The notes below the pieces were generated by a model. That model was not told the DNA's origin. It saw only the letters and a program-made list of their open reading frames with translations, and made no database searches. Below, piece after piece: positions 36,284 through 46,059 of a DNA stretch of 64,000 bases. Made by a program: the position numbers and the translations under genes. Origin of the DNA: Nitrosomonas sp. (GTDB taxonomy: Bacteria > Pseudomonadota > Gammaproteobacteria > Burkholderiales > Nitrosomonadaceae); NCBI RefSeq assembly GCF_020852615.1, contig NZ_JADZAJ010000023.1, positions 28,967 to 92,966 on the forward strand, in the 5' to 3' direction. Each line of letters starts with the position of its first letter. The stretch's first letter is position 1.

Positions 36284-37174
36284 TTAACGACTGTTTTTCT
36301 GAAGAATACTGCTCCAGCCGAGTTTTTCCCGGAGCATCCGGTAATAACTGTGGTGGACAGGATGAAGGAGCTTGATGGTGTCCGGGCAGCGACGAACAAA
36401 TACTCTGTCATGTTCACCCAGATCAAACCAGGAATGGCTATCTGTGTAGATTTTAATCTCGGTTGTGAAATGAACTTTGATTTCGATGGTTGCATCCGCA
36501 CCGATAACGATTGGACGGTTGCTCAAGGTATGTGGACAGATGGGCACCAATGTCATCAGATTAAGCCCGGGGTGCAGGATTGGCCCGCCGGAAGAAAGCG
36601 CATAAGCAGTTGACCCGGTAGGGGTTGCAATGATCAGCCCGTCTGATCGTAAAGAATAAACGTATTCATCGTTAATATGAACTTCAAGCTCAATCATGCC
36701 GCTGCTAATACCGCGGTGGAGCACTACATCATTAAAAGCCAGTTCTTTGAAGATGCTTTCTCCATTGCGGGTTACCTCGGCTGTCAGCAGCATGCGATTT
36801 TCCACCACAAACTGCCCGGCCAGCATGGCATTCAGGGTTTCATGCATTGTATCGGCTGTAAGATCTGTCAGAAAGCCCAGCCTGCCCTGATTGATGCCGA
36901 TGAGCGGGACGCCGAACAGGACGAGCGCGCGAGCGATGTTGAGCATCGTTCCGTCACCTCCCAGCACAATTGCAAGATCAGCCTGTTTGCCGATTTCTTC
37001 CAGTGTCAATACGGGATATTTGCTGCTGCTGATATGTGTTGCTGTCAGTGAATCCAAGACTACACTGGCACCCTGATCAGTCAGATACGCTGCCAGATTC
37101 AGCAGGGGAATCACAATATCCGGGTTTTTATGCTTCCCAATTAAAGCAATCGTTTTGAACAAGTCGCTATTCAT
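36284..37174 (-). CDS. nadK: NAD kinase
   Basis: Phosphorylates NAD to NADP with ATP or polyphosphate. The 296-residue product has the GGDGTML motif, NQGRLGFLTDL, the TPTGSTAYALSSGGPI loop and PHTLSNRPIVI. It is divergent from hrcA; nadK-recN next to hrcA is a common betaproteobacterial arrangement. Confidence 0.97.
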   Translation of the reverse strand: MNSDLFKTIALIGKHKNPDIVIPLLNLAAYLTDQGASVVLDSLTATHISSSKYPVLTLEEIGKQADLAIVLGGDGTMLNIARALVLFGVPLIGINQGRLGFLTDLTADTMHETLNAMLAGQFVVENRMLLTAEVTRNGESIFKELAFNDVVLHRGISSGMIELEVHINDEYVYSLRSDGLIIATPTGSTAYALSSGGPILHPGLNLMTLVPICPHTLSNRPIVIGADATIEIKVHFTTEIKIYTDSHSWFDLGEHDRVFVRRCPDTIKLLHPVHHSYYRMLREKLGWSSILQKNSR

Positions 37175-37391
37175 GGATGATGAGGGCTGAAACAGTTAAC
37201 TTCACTTTGATTTTTGTTTCAAGTAATCAGTTTGGCTGCAAATAGTGATATGACCGGATATTACCGCAGCCCATGGTAAAAAAGGCAGAAATCAGCTGTA
37301 AAGGGCTGTTTACTGGCATGTTGGAGACTGAGGGGGATTCCTCCCGGGCTAACCCTCCTTATCGTACGGCTGATTCGTGTAAAATAAACAG

Positions 37392-38408
37392 ATGCTTAAT
37401 GAACGTGAAAAAATTCTGCTAAAGACCCTGGTTGAGCGTTATATCCATGAAGGCCAGCCCGTTGGTTCGCGTTCTCTTGCCAGATTTTCCGGGCTGGATT
37501 TGAGTCCGGCAACGATTCGCAATGTAATGACAGACCTCGAAGAAATGGGGTACGTTTCCAGCCCTCATACTTCTGCCGGGCGGATGCCAACAACACTGGG
37601 TTACCGTTTTTTTGTCGATGCCCTGCTGGTAGTCAAGTCTTTGGATAATGAGCAAATCACCCTGCTGGAAAATCAGCTGCATCCAAATAATCCTGCCCGT
37701 TTAATGAATGTTACATCCCGCCTGCTTTCGGATCTGACGCAGTTTGTAGGAGTGGTGGTAACACCCAAGCGGATGGGAGGGGCAGTTTTCCGTCATATAG
37801 AATTTGTGGCACTGACCGAGAAGCGGATTCTCCTGATTCTGGTAACGCCAGAAGGGGATGTCCAGAACCGGATTATTCTTACGGAAACAGTCTACAGCCA
37901 GTCAGATCTGATTGAAGCCGGAAATTTCCTCAATCAGCATTATGCCGGTTGTACATTGGAAGAAATTCGTTCAGGTCTGCAGCACGAATTGACCCAGCTG
38001 CGCCGGGATATGACCGGGCTCATGAATGCGGCTATTGAAATGGGTAATGATGCTTTGCAGGAAAGCAGTGAGGCTGTCGTTATCGCGGGAGAGCATCGGT
38101 TGTTTGATGTGCGTGATTTATCAGAAAATCTTTCCAGCCTGAAAAGCCTGTTCGAGCTGTTTGAACGAAAATCCAGGCTGCTGCAGTTAATGGAACTGAG
38201 TCGACAGGCGCACGGGGTGAAGATCTTTATCGGAGGGGAATCAGATGAAACAATGCTGGAAGAAATCAGCGTAGTGACAGCCCCTTATGAGATGGAAGGG
38301 AAAATTGTCGGCACAGTGGGTGTGATTGGCCCGCGGCGTATGGCATACGAGCGCATTATTCCCATTGTAGACATTACAGCCAGGCTGCTTTCAAGCAATT
38401 TATCGTAG
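37392..38408 (+). CDS. hrcA: heat-inducible transcription repressor HrcA
   Basis: Repressor of class I heat shock genes that binds CIRCE operators. The 338-residue product has an N-terminal winged helix (LNEREKILLKTLVERYIHEG, then SPATIRNVMTDLEEMGYVSSPHTSAGR) and a C-terminal GAF-like domain ending PRRMAYERIIPIVDITARLL. No CIRCE sequence was found in the 217 bases upstream. groE/dnaK genes are not in the window. It is followed 24 bases later by hemH. Confidence 0.96.
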   Translation: MLNEREKILLKTLVERYIHEGQPVGSRSLARFSGLDLSPATIRNVMTDLEEMGYVSSPHTSAGRMPTTLGYRFFVDALLVVKSLDNEQITLLENQLHPNNPARLMNVTSRLLSDLTQFVGVVVTPKRMGGAVFRHIEFVALTEKRILLILVTPEGDVQNRIILTETVYSQSDLIEAGNFLNQHYAGCTLEEIRSGLQHELTQLRRDMTGLMNAAIEMGNDALQESSEAVVIAGEHRLFDVRDLSENLSSLKSLFELFERKSRLLQLMELSRQAHGVKIFIGGESDETMLEEISVVTAPYEMEGKIVGTVGVIGPRRMAYERIIPIVDITARLLSSNLS

Positions 38409-38432
38409 TATTCCGCATATTCCTTCCCATTG

Positions 38433-39527
38433 ATGAGCCATATGTTACCAGAGCCCGTTTTTCGACATGGTTCACCAGGCAGAGTTGGTGTTCTGCTGGT
38501 TAATCTGGGTACGCCAGAGGCTCCAACTGCCAAAGCATTGCGTCCTTATCTGAAACAATTCCTGAGTGAACCGCGCATCGTGGAGTTTCCGCGCTGGCTG
38601 TGGTGGTTTATTCTGAACGGTATTATTCTTAACATTCGGCCAGCCAAATCTGCCGGGAAATACGAGCAGATATGGACAGCTGAAGGTTCTCCCCTGAAAG
38701 TGCATACCGAACGCCAGACAGCACAGGTCGCAGCCTTACTGGGTGAACAGGTTGATTCCCCGCTGGTGGTTGAGTATGCAATGATTATCGGTAATCCATC
38801 TATTGCAGAAAAGCTGCAGCAGATGAAAATGCAAGGTTGTGATCGGATTCTGGTATTGCCGCTGTTTCCTCAATATGCCGCCAGCAGCACCGGTTGCGTG
38901 CTGGATGGTGTTTTTTCAGCTTTAAGGAAGATGCGTAATATTCCTGATATTCGTACCGTCAGGCATTATCACGATGATCCGGGTTATATCGCCGCTCTGG
39001 CCCAAAATGTCCGTGATTACTGGCAGGCGCATGGCCGGCCTGACAAACTGGTTATCAGCTTTCACGGCGTGCCGCGCAAAACGCTGGACAGAGGTGATCC
39101 CTATCATTGCGAGTGCCGGAAAACAGGACGACTGCTGGCAGAAGCACTGGCGCTTGAGGAGAATCATTACCAGATATGTTTCCAGTCACGTTTTGGTTTT
39201 TCACAGTGGCTAGATCCTTATACAGCTGTTGTGCTTAAAGAACTGGGAGAACAGAAAATCAGTCGGGTTGATGTTGTTTGTCCCGGTTTTGTTTCAGATT
39301 GTCTGGAAACACTCGAGGAAATTGCCATGGAAGGAAAAGCTGTTTTTACTGAAGCGGGTGGAGGAGAATTTCATTACATACCGAGTCTTAATGAGCATCC
39401 ACTCTGGATTCAGGCAATTGGGAACATTATTCAGACACATCTGGCCGGCTGGACTGATCAGCCTTTCTCCGAAGCAGATGCGGAGCAGTCCCGTAAGCTG
39501 GCGCTGGCTCTGGGTGCCAGGGAATAA
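38433..39527 (+). CDS. hemH: ferrochelatase
   Basis: Inserts ferrous iron into protoporphyrin IX, the last step of heme b synthesis. The 364-residue product starts with [16 protein letters not shown], has the catalytic histidine in [10 protein letters not shown] and the ending acidic helices with [17 protein letters not shown] 38433 is used; an ATG at 38442 would also serve. A strong need for heme is expected in an organism rich in cytochromes. Confidence 0.95.
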   Translation: MSHMLPEPVFRHGSPGRVGVLLVNLGTPEAPTAKALRPYLKQFLSEPRIVEFPRWLWWFILNGIILNIRPAKSAGKYEQIWTAEGSPLKVHTERQTAQVAALLGEQVDSPLVVEYAMIIGNPSIAEKLQQMKMQGCDRILVLPLFPQYAASSTGCVLDGVFSALRKMRNIPDIRTVRHYHDDPGYIAALAQNVRDYWQAHGRPDKLVISFHGVPRKTLDRGDPYHCECRKTGRLLAEALALEENHYQICFQSRFGFSQWLDPYTAVVLKELGEQKISRVDVVCPGFVSDCLETLEEIAMEGKAVFTEAGGGEFHYIPSLNEHPLWIQAIGNIIQTHLAGWTDQPFSEADAEQSRKLALALGARE

Positions 39528-39566
39528 CGTGTTCCTGTCCGGTTGTTACCTTAAAGCGGGGAAAGA

Positions 39567-40367
39567 ATGATGATGCATCTTTTAAAGATAAAACAGCTGT
39601 TTTCCTGTTTGCTGATTGGCGTGCTTGCCGCTTGTGCAACTTCTCCCACCGGCCGGTCACAGCTGGTCTTTATGCCGGATTCAGAGGTGAACAGTATGGG
39701 TCTCCAGGCATTTGACAGCCTGAAGCGCGAAAGCAGGATCAGTCATAATACGGCCAGTAACCATTTTGTTAACTGTGTTGCCGGTGCAATTACACGTGAA
39801 ATGGGGGGTGAGTGGGAAGTGGTTGTATTTGAAGATAAATCCCTGAATGCATTTGCGTTGCCAGGCGGTAAGATCGGCGTATATACCGGTTTGCTCGATC
39901 TGGTGGATAACCAGGACCAGCTGGCGGCAGTAATTGGTCACGAAGTTGGACATGTGATGGCTCGCCATAGTAATGAGCGATTGTCTCAACAGGCGGGCAC
40001 CAATCTGGGAATTTCACTCATCCAGGCAGTTGCTGCACCCCAGTCCGCATTGGGACAAACTGCAATTGGTCTTCTTGGGGTGGGGGCCCAGTATGGGATT
40101 ATCATGCCGTATAGCAGGCTGCAAGAATCCGAGGCGGATAAGATCGGCCTGGATTTAATGGCCAGGGCCGGGTTTAATCCGACTGAAAGCATAAGATTGT
40201 GGCAAAAAATGGATCAGGCCGGTCAGGGGATGGAGCCGGTGGAGTTCCTTTCCACGCATCCGTCGCATGCTTCTCGTATACAGAATCTGCAGGCGAATTT
40301 ACCGGGAGCGCAACAGTTACTGCAACGGGCAAAAGCAACAGGGAAAAATCCTCATTGCACCAGATAA
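39567..40367 (+). CDS. M48-family metallopeptidase lipoprotein
   Basis: Periplasmic zinc peptidase of about 266 residues. The signal peptide ends in lipobox GVLAAC, zinc ligands are HEVGH and the downstream glutamate in ESEADKIGLD. It resembles LoiP/YcaL-type outer membrane quality-control proteases. Three tandem ATG codons (39567, 39570, 39573) can start it; a GGGGAAAG lies upstream. The following 117 bases have an imperfect hairpin but no gene. Confidence 0.9.
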   Translation: MMMHLLKIKQLFSCLLIGVLAACATSPTGRSQLVFMPDSEVNSMGLQAFDSLKRESRISHNTASNHFVNCVAGAITREMGGEWEVVVFEDKSLNAFALPGGKIGVYTGLLDLVDNQDQLAAVIGHEVGHVMARHSNERLSQQAGTNLGISLIQAVAAPQSALGQTAIGLLGVGAQYGIIMPYSRLQESEADKIGLDLMARAGFNPTESIRLWQKMDQAGQGMEPVEFLSTHPSHASRIQNLQANLPGAQQLLQRAKATGKNPHCTR

Positions 40368-40484
40368 ATTAATGAATTCATTTGCAGCTGTATGGGTGAT
40401 GTACAGAAATCACCCTGCTGTTGTCAGTTACAGTTTGCTGTTTTTTTAGGAAATTATTTTTTATATTTGAGGAGATAGAAACAA

Positions 40485-41354
40485 ATGTCACAGAAATACC
40501 CCGTTATTGCAGTTACTGGATCATCCGGAGCCGGAACATCCACGGTCAAGACAAGTTTTGAACACATTTTTCAGCGTGAGAAGCTGAATGTGGCAGTAGT
40601 GGAAGGAGACAGCTTCCACCGTTATGACCGTGAATCCATGAAACGGGCAGTTGAGGAATCGGAAAAAGGAGGGGGACGTCCCATTAGCCATTTTGGTCCG
40701 GAGGCCAATGAGTTTGAGAAACTGGAGGCGTTATTCAGATCGTATGGTCAGAGCGGATCGGGTGAGGTACGCCTTTATCTGCATAATGAGCAGGAAGCGC
40801 AGCCATACAACCAGAAACCCGGTACTTTCACGCCGTGGAAACCTATACAGTCCGGTACCGATCTGTTGTTTTATGAAGGTCTGCATGGCGGAGCCAAGAG
40901 CGATACCGCTGACGTTGGCCAGCATGTCGATCTGCTGGTGGGTGTAGTTCCAATTGTTAATCTGGAATGGATACAGAAAATCTATCGTGATACCGCTGCC
41001 AGAGGGTACTCATGCGAAGCGGTAACGCATACCATCCTGCGTCGCATGCATGATTATGTTCATTACATTACTCCTCAGTTTTCACGTACACATGTTAATT
41101 TCCAGCGTGTGCCAACGGTTGATACATCCAATCCGTTTATCGCACGGGATATCCCCACACTGGATGAAAGCATGGTGGTTATCCGCTTCCGTGACCATAA
41201 GGGTGCAGATTTCCCTTACCTGCTTAATATGATAAATGGATCGTTCATGTCTCGCCCCAATACGATTGTTGTTCCAGGCGGTAAAATGGGCATGGCGATT
41301 GAACTGATCCTTACACCACTGATTCTGGATCTGGTGGCAAAAAGCAAAAAGTAG
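40485..41354 (+). CDS. cbbP: phosphoribulokinase
   Basis: Class I phosphoribulokinase of 289 residues that phosphorylates ribulose 5-phosphate to ribulose 1,5-bisphosphate, the CO2-acceptor of the Calvin cycle. P-loop GSSGAGTST, catalytic region VVEGDSFHRYDR, Walker B-like LLFYEGLHGG and VPIVNLEWIQK are present. A gene of the same class exists in non-autotrophs such as E. coli (prkB), so autotrophy is not proven by this gene alone. Clear GAGGAG lies 12 bases before the ATG. No rubisco or other cbb gene is adjacent. Confidence 0.93.
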   Translation: MSQKYPVIAVTGSSGAGTSTVKTSFEHIFQREKLNVAVVEGDSFHRYDRESMKRAVEESEKGGGRPISHFGPEANEFEKLEALFRSYGQSGSGEVRLYLHNEQEAQPYNQKPGTFTPWKPIQSGTDLLFYEGLHGGAKSDTADVGQHVDLLVGVVPIVNLEWIQKIYRDTAARGYSCEAVTHTILRRMHDYVHYITPQFSRTHVNFQRVPTVDTSNPFIARDIPTLDESMVVIRFRDHKGADFPYLLNMINGSFMSRPNTIVVPGGKMGMAIELILTPLILDLVAKSKK

Positions 41355-41365
41355 TTTTTCTAATA

Positions 41366-41391
41366 CCTGCCTGCCATCACCGGCAGGCAGG
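41366..41391. terminator. GC-rich hairpin after phosphoribulokinase gene
   Basis: Perfect 10-bp inverted repeat CCTGCCTGCC/GGCAGGCAGG around a 6-base loop (ATCACC), 11 bases after the stop. No T run follows on the plus strand, so it may act as an RNA-stabilising structure or attenuator instead of a terminator. Confidence 0.45.
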
Positions 41392-41413
41392 ATATTCGGC
41401 TGTTCCCTTCTCT

Positions 41414-43651
41414 ATGACTGCATTACTTACTGATCTCAACCCGGAACAGCTGGAGGCCGTGACCTGGCCGCACCAGTCAGCCCTGGTGCTGGCAGGGGCG
41501 GGTAGCGGCAAAACCCGGGTGCTGACTACGCGCATCGCCTATTTGCTGCAAGCGGGCCATACTCAGCCGCAAAATATCCTGGCTGTTACTTTTACTAATA
41601 AAGCGGCTCGTGAAATGGTTGCCCGCATCGGTGCGATGTTGCCTGTTAATATTCGCAATATGTGGATTGGCACGTTTCATGGTCTGTGTCACCGTATGCT
41701 GCGGGCCCATCATGAAGATGCAGGGCTGCCGCAGGCGTTCCAGATTCTGGATATGGCGGATCAGCTGGCGGTCATTAAACGTATTCTGAAAGAACGTTCG
41801 CTGGATGAGAAAACGTTACCTCCCAGGCAACTGCAATGGTTTATCAACAATGCCAAGGAAGAAGGGTTACGGGCTTCTCAGGTCGATACACGCGGTAATT
41901 TCAACCAGATCCTGGCTGAATGTTATCAGGTATACGAAGCTGTCAGCTTTCGGGAAGGGACAGTTGATTTTGCTGAATTGCTGTTGCGCTGCTATGAGCT
42001 GCTAAGTCGCAATGAAGTTTTGCGCGATCATTATCGCAACCGGTTTGAGCACATACTGGTGGATGAATTTCAGGATACCAATCGCTTGCAGTATCAGTGG
42101 ATCAAATTGCTGACAGGGTCAGGTTTACAACAGCATGCAGCCATTTTTGCCGTCGGGGATGATGATCAGAGTATCTACGCTTTCCGGGGAGCACATATTG
42201 GCAATATGCGTGATCTCGAAAAGGATTTTGGTGTATCCAAAATTATCCGGCTGGAACAAAACTACCGTTCGCATGGCAATATTCTGGATGCGGCGAATGC
42301 GCTGATCGAGAATAACAGGGGGCGCCTGGGCAAGAACCTGTGGACAGCGGCAGGAGAAGGCGAGCCGGTGCGGGTGTATTACGCTGCTACAGATATGGAT
42401 GAGGCCGGTTTTATTGTCGATGAAATCAGGGCGCTGCATGCCGATGGCCTGGCCCTTTCCGATATTGCCCTGTTATACCGCTCCAACGCACAGTCACGGG
42501 TACTGGAACACAGTTTATTCAACGCCTCTGTTTCTTATCGCGTTTATGGCGGTATGCGTTTCTTTGATCGTCAGGAAGTAAAGCATGCTCTGGCTTATCT
42601 CCGGTTAATTGCATTACCGGATGATGACAATGCACTGTTGCGGATCATTAATTTCCCCCCCAGAGGAATAGGAGCGCGCACACTGGAGCAGCTGCAGGAT
42701 CAGGCAAAAATGTCGGGAACCAGTCTGTGGCAGGCAGCACTGAGCGTATATGAAGGAGGAAAATCTGCAACCAGAAGCAGCCAGTCCGGAAGGGGGGTGG
42801 CGGGTTTTGTCAGTCTGGTTTTATCCCTGCAGCAGGAAACCAGGGGATTGCCACTGCCGGAAATTATCCGGCGTATGGCTGATCAGAGCGGTCTGGTGGC
42901 ACATTATCAGGCTGAACGTGAAGGTGGTGAGCGACTGGATAACCTTAAGGAGTTGATTAATGCGGCGACCAGTTTTGTGCATGAATCCGAAGATGACAGT
43001 CTCACGGCTTTTCTGGCGCATGCTTCACTGGAAGGTGGTGAGCATCAGGCTGAAGGGCATCACGATGCAGTGCAGTTAATGACAGTACATGCCGCAAAAG
43101 GTCTGGAATTTCAGTCAGTTTTTATCAGCGGTTTGGAAGAAGGGCTGTTTCCTCACGAAAACAGCCGCAGTGAGCCCAATGGGCTGGAAGAGGAAAGACG
43201 CCTGATGTATGTGGCAATGACGCGTGCACGGCAGCGCTTATATCTGAGTTATGCGGACAGCCGTATGCTGCATGGGCAGATTCGTGTGAACGTGCCATCC
43301 CGGTTTGTCGATGAAATTCCTCAGGCACTTCTGAAGCGGTTGCGATCCGGTTCTTCCGGGGGAGGGTATCGCCATTCACTGTCAGGAATAACACCATCCA
43401 CTTCTGATTTTACTAATACTGTTCAGGCAAATAAGAATTTGCTGACTGAGACGGCTAAAAAAATGGCTTCACGTGGGTTGAATAGTGCTGCCGGCTTTTA
43501 TATTGGCCAGCAGGTATCGCACACCAGGTTCGGTACAGGCACTATTCTGAATTGCGAAGGTAATGGGGCGGATATGCGTGTTCAGGTAAATTTCCGCCAG
43601 GCTGGAACAAAATGGCTCTCGCTTGCTTACGCAAAGCTGGAAGCACTGTAG
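41414..43651 (+). CDS. uvrD: DNA helicase II (UvrD)
   Basis: SF1A 3'-5' helicase for nucleotide excision and mismatch repair. The 745-residue product has Q motif NPEQLEAV, Walker A AGAGSGKT, motif II VDEFQDTNRLQY, GDDDQSIYAFRGA, motif V/VI (VHAAKGLEF, VAMTRARQRLYL) and the C-terminal tudor-like RNA polymerase-binding segment (GQQVSHTRFGTGTIL). The gene starts 59 bases after the phosphoribulokinase stop, past the hairpin. Confidence 0.96.
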   Translation: MTALLTDLNPEQLEAVTWPHQSALVLAGAGSGKTRVLTTRIAYLLQAGHTQPQNILAVTFTNKAAREMVARIGAMLPVNIRNMWIGTFHGLCHRMLRAHHEDAGLPQAFQILDMADQLAVIKRILKERSLDEKTLPPRQLQWFINNAKEEGLRASQVDTRGNFNQILAECYQVYEAVSFREGTVDFAELLLRCYELLSRNEVLRDHYRNRFEHILVDEFQDTNRLQYQWIKLLTGSGLQQHAAIFAVGDDDQSIYAFRGAHIGNMRDLEKDFGVSKIIRLEQNYRSHGNILDAANALIENNRGRLGKNLWTAAGEGEPVRVYYAATDMDEAGFIVDEIRALHADGLALSDIALLYRSNAQSRVLEHSLFNASVSYRVYGGMRFFDRQEVKHALAYLRLIALPDDDNALLRIINFPPRGIGARTLEQLQDQAKMSGTSLWQAALSVYEGGKSATRSSQSGRGVAGFVSLVLSLQQETRGLPLPEIIRRMADQSGLVAHYQAEREGGERLDNLKELINAATSFVHESEDDSLTAFLAHASLEGGEHQAEGHHDAVQLMTVHAAKGLEFQSVFISGLEEGLFPHENSRSEPNGLEEERRLMYVAMTRARQRLYLSYADSRMLHGQIRVNVPSRFVDEIPQALLKRLRSGSSGGGYRHSLSGITPSTSDFTNTVQANKNLLTETAKKMASRGLNSAAGFYIGQQVSHTRFGTGTILNCEGNGADMRVQVNFRQAGTKWLSLAYAKLEAL

Positions 43652-43661
43652 TGGCTGAAAC

Positions 43662-44444
43662 TCAGCGCTCATCAGTCTGGTTTGATTCTTTTCTGTTTTC
43701 TTCGCTGTCTGGTGCTGAACCAGTATCTTCTTCCTGCTCATAATGGAAGATGTCCTTGTAGCTGATGTAAGCAGAAGCAAATGCGACCGGGAACCAGACA
43801 ATGAAACCCAGCCCATACAGCATGGCTGAAAGTATTCCAAGAATAAACAGGATGATTGCATAAATCTGTAAAGCAAAGAGATTTCTCAGGCATGCGAAGA
43901 AACTTTTACGAATGGCAATAAGCGGGGGCATGTTCTCGAAAACGACCAGCATGGGGGCAAACCAGATTGCCATCATCAGGGGAATTGCCAGCAGCAGGGA
44001 AAGCAGGGAAGCAGATAACAGACTGCTCATCACGCCGGGCAGTTCTGTTTCATCAAACCGTTTGCCGTGCAGCCACATGCCAACTGCCGCATCTCCCCCG
44101 CGTAACATAAAAAGGCCGGTAATTAAAATATCGCCAACCAGATAGATTCCACCAATTGTAATGAGAGAGGCGGTGTATTTCTTGAAACCGTAAAACAGGT
44201 ATTCCAGTTCAAGCTTTCCATTCAGGTCCAGCTGTCTGCATCCGACCATGATGCCAGCTACAAAAACAGGTGCAGTTAATATACCGACAAAACCACCCAG
44301 AAACGGGATAAGCCCCAGTGTGGTACCAATCAATAAGTAGGTGAAGCATAAGAGTATCCAGTTGAGTGGCGCCATGCGAAAAAAATAAAAACCGCTCAAG
44401 ATCCACTGTAAGCCCTGTTTACCGCGTACGTATCGTGCTTCCAT
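43662..44444 (-). CDS. BPSS1780-family membrane protein
   Basis: Polytopic inner-membrane protein of 260 residues with about five hydrophobic helices, resembling the BPSS1780 family of betaproteobacteria (N-terminus MEARYVRGKQGLQWI; cluster PFLGGFVGILTAPVFVAGIMVG). A short charged tail rich in Glu and Asp ends it. The ATG 44444 has GGAG five bases upstream. Function unknown. It converges on uvrD by 10 bases. Confidence 0.8.
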   Translation of the reverse strand: MEARYVRGKQGLQWILSGFYFFRMAPLNWILLCFTYLLIGTTLGLIPFLGGFVGILTAPVFVAGIMVGCRQLDLNGKLELEYLFYGFKKYTASLITIGGIYLVGDILITGLFMLRGGDAAVGMWLHGKRFDETELPGVMSSLLSASLLSLLLAIPLMMAIWFAPMLVVFENMPPLIAIRKSFFACLRNLFALQIYAIILFILGILSAMLYGLGFIVWFPVAFASAYISYKDIFHYEQEEDTGSAPDSEENRKESNQTDER

Positions 44445-44588
44445 TCATTATTCTCCAGTAGTTTGAAGTAAACCCGAATAATCAGGATTACTCGGGGCAG
44501 ATTTTCGTCAACAATCCGGTTGCCTGCAAAAACAGGCAAGAAGAACAGTTACCATCTGAAAATATGCTACATGCAACGATAGGTGATT

Positions 44589-45539
44589 TCAGATCTGAAA
44601 AACCGGTAATACACCTGGATGATTCAGGTGATACTCCAGAATGCGTCTAAAGTGAGCCGGATCCTTCTTATGTGTCAGCTCACCGGGGCGAGGCAAATGA
44701 TAGTCATACAAACGCGATAACCAGAAACGCAATGCTCCGGCACGCAGCATGACAGGCCAGGCAGGGTATTCATCTTCTGCCAAAGGTCGAACAGCGTGAT
44801 AGGCTGTTACGAGGGCATGTACACGTGTTTGATCCATTGCCCCATCGCTGCCGGTACACCAGTCATTTGCTGTAATCGCCAAATCGTAGAGCAGTGTGTC
44901 GTTACAGGCAAAGTAAAAATCAATGATTCCACCTATACCATTTGGTGTGAACAGGACGTTATCCCGGAAAAGATCCGCATGCACAATACCTTGCGGTAGA
45001 TTGACCGTGGTTTGCATTGCCTGGTGCTGTAATTCCTCTTTAAGCAGATGCTGTTCGGAGGGAGGAAGGAAAGGGGTGACTGTTGCAGCAGTGGTCTGCC
45101 ACCAGGCCAGCCCGCGCGGATTTTTATTCCTGCCGGCATAATTTTGTCCGGCCAGGTGCATTCTGGCGAGCATTTCGCCGACCTGCGCACATTGTTTTAC
45201 CTCGACCTGCACTATTGAATTCCCCGGGAGAAAGCTTACGATGCAGGCCGGCTTGTTGTTTAGCTGCCCCAACAGGCTGTGATTCCGTGATGCAACCGGA
45301 CTGGGGCAGGGAATGCGCTGCCTGGCAAGGTGTGCCATCAGATTGAGATAAAAAGGCAGCTCGGCATGCGTGAGTTTTTCAAACAGAGTGAGAATGAACT
45401 TGCCCTGTGTGGTCGTAACAAGATAGTTGGTGTTTTCAATACCAGATGAAATACCCTGCAAATCGACCAGCGTTCCCAGTGAGTAATTTTGCAGCCAGAC
45501 AGCAAGCTGCTCTTTGGTAACCGGAGTAAAAACGGACAT
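44589..45539 (-). CDS. thrB: homoserine kinase (ThrB, APH-like type)
   Basis: Phosphorylates homoserine in threonine synthesis. The 316-residue product has the aminoglycoside-phosphotransferase fold typical of this ThrB class: N-terminal [13 protein letters not shown] nucleotide loop, catalytic loop [13 protein letters not shown] and DFG-like GGIIDFYFA. It lies 87 bases from the DUF2782 gene, upstream on the same strand. The thrB-DUF2782 pairing near polA is usual in betaproteobacteria. Confidence 0.94.
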   Translation of the reverse strand: MSVFTPVTKEQLAVWLQNYSLGTLVDLQGISSGIENTNYLVTTTQGKFILTLFEKLTHAELPFYLNLMAHLARQRIPCPSPVASRNHSLLGQLNNKPACIVSFLPGNSIVQVEVKQCAQVGEMLARMHLAGQNYAGRNKNPRGLAWWQTTAATVTPFLPPSEQHLLKEELQHQAMQTTVNLPQGIVHADLFRDNVLFTPNGIGGIIDFYFACNDTLLYDLAITANDWCTGSDGAMDQTRVHALVTAYHAVRPLAEDEYPAWPVMLRAGALRFWLSRLYDYHLPRPGELTHKKDPAHFRRILEYHLNHPGVLPVFQI

Positions 45540-45626
45540 GAATGAAGCAAAAATGGTTGATTTTAGGGTTGAGTCAGCTGCTGCCAGGCAGATTTGTGCA
45601 GGCGGATACGTCCTTTGCCATTCTGT

Positions 45627-45998
45627 TTAGAATCGGTAAATTTGCCACATCGGAACACTGATTCCTGATTCCATGTCACCACGATGAGGTGTGCCGGCAG
45701 CACTGCGCCGGTTCAGCAGGTAGTAGGGTTTGCCGATCCGGGGAGTGATTTTGAGCATATACAGCTCACCGTTGACACGATATTCTTCGATCATCCTGTC
45801 TTTCCCCTCGTGAATCGTGATTTCCGGTTCCAGAGAGGGATCCAGTCCCAATTCCGGGGGAAGCGATGTTCCTTCATCAGCAGCAGGTTCGGGGATTTCC
45901 GGTAATGGAATCAGGTCGTCCGGCTGTTGCTGGGCTAATGCCAATGAAGACATCCAGATCAGAGTGCCGCAGAAAAGTGAAATAAATACTGATCTCAT
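45627..45998 (-). CDS. DUF2782 family periplasmic protein
   Basis: Secreted protein of 123 residues with a signal peptide (VFISLFCGTLIWMSSLALA, cleavage after LALA), a proline-rich acidic linker (LIPLPEIPEPAADEG) and a C-terminal domain with RVNGELYMLKITPRIGKPYY that matches the DUF2782 family. Start ATG 45998; the frame is open further upstream to 46157, which runs into the LOG-family gene and is rejected. Function unknown. Beta-rich fold likely. Confidence 0.85.
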   Translation of the reverse strand: MRSVFISLFCGTLIWMSSLALAQQQPDDLIPLPEIPEPAADEGTSLPPELGLDPSLEPEITIHEGKDRMIEEYRVNGELYMLKITPRIGKPYYLLNRRSAAGTPHRGDMESGISVPMWQIYRF

Positions 45999-46059
45999 AC
46001 TGATATATCTGAAAAATTGAAATAGGTTGCCGGTATCGGGCGGAATGAACGGGTCGAAT

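Noticed and set aside
37175..37391. possible CIRCE operator upstream of hrcA
   Set aside because: No TTAGCACTC-N9-GAGTGCTAA-like repeat is present in the gap.
40394..40415. GGGTGA/TCACCC hairpin after the M48 peptidase gene as terminator
   Set aside because: Only 6 bp of stem with a 10-base loop, and the T run starts 25 bases later; too weak to call.
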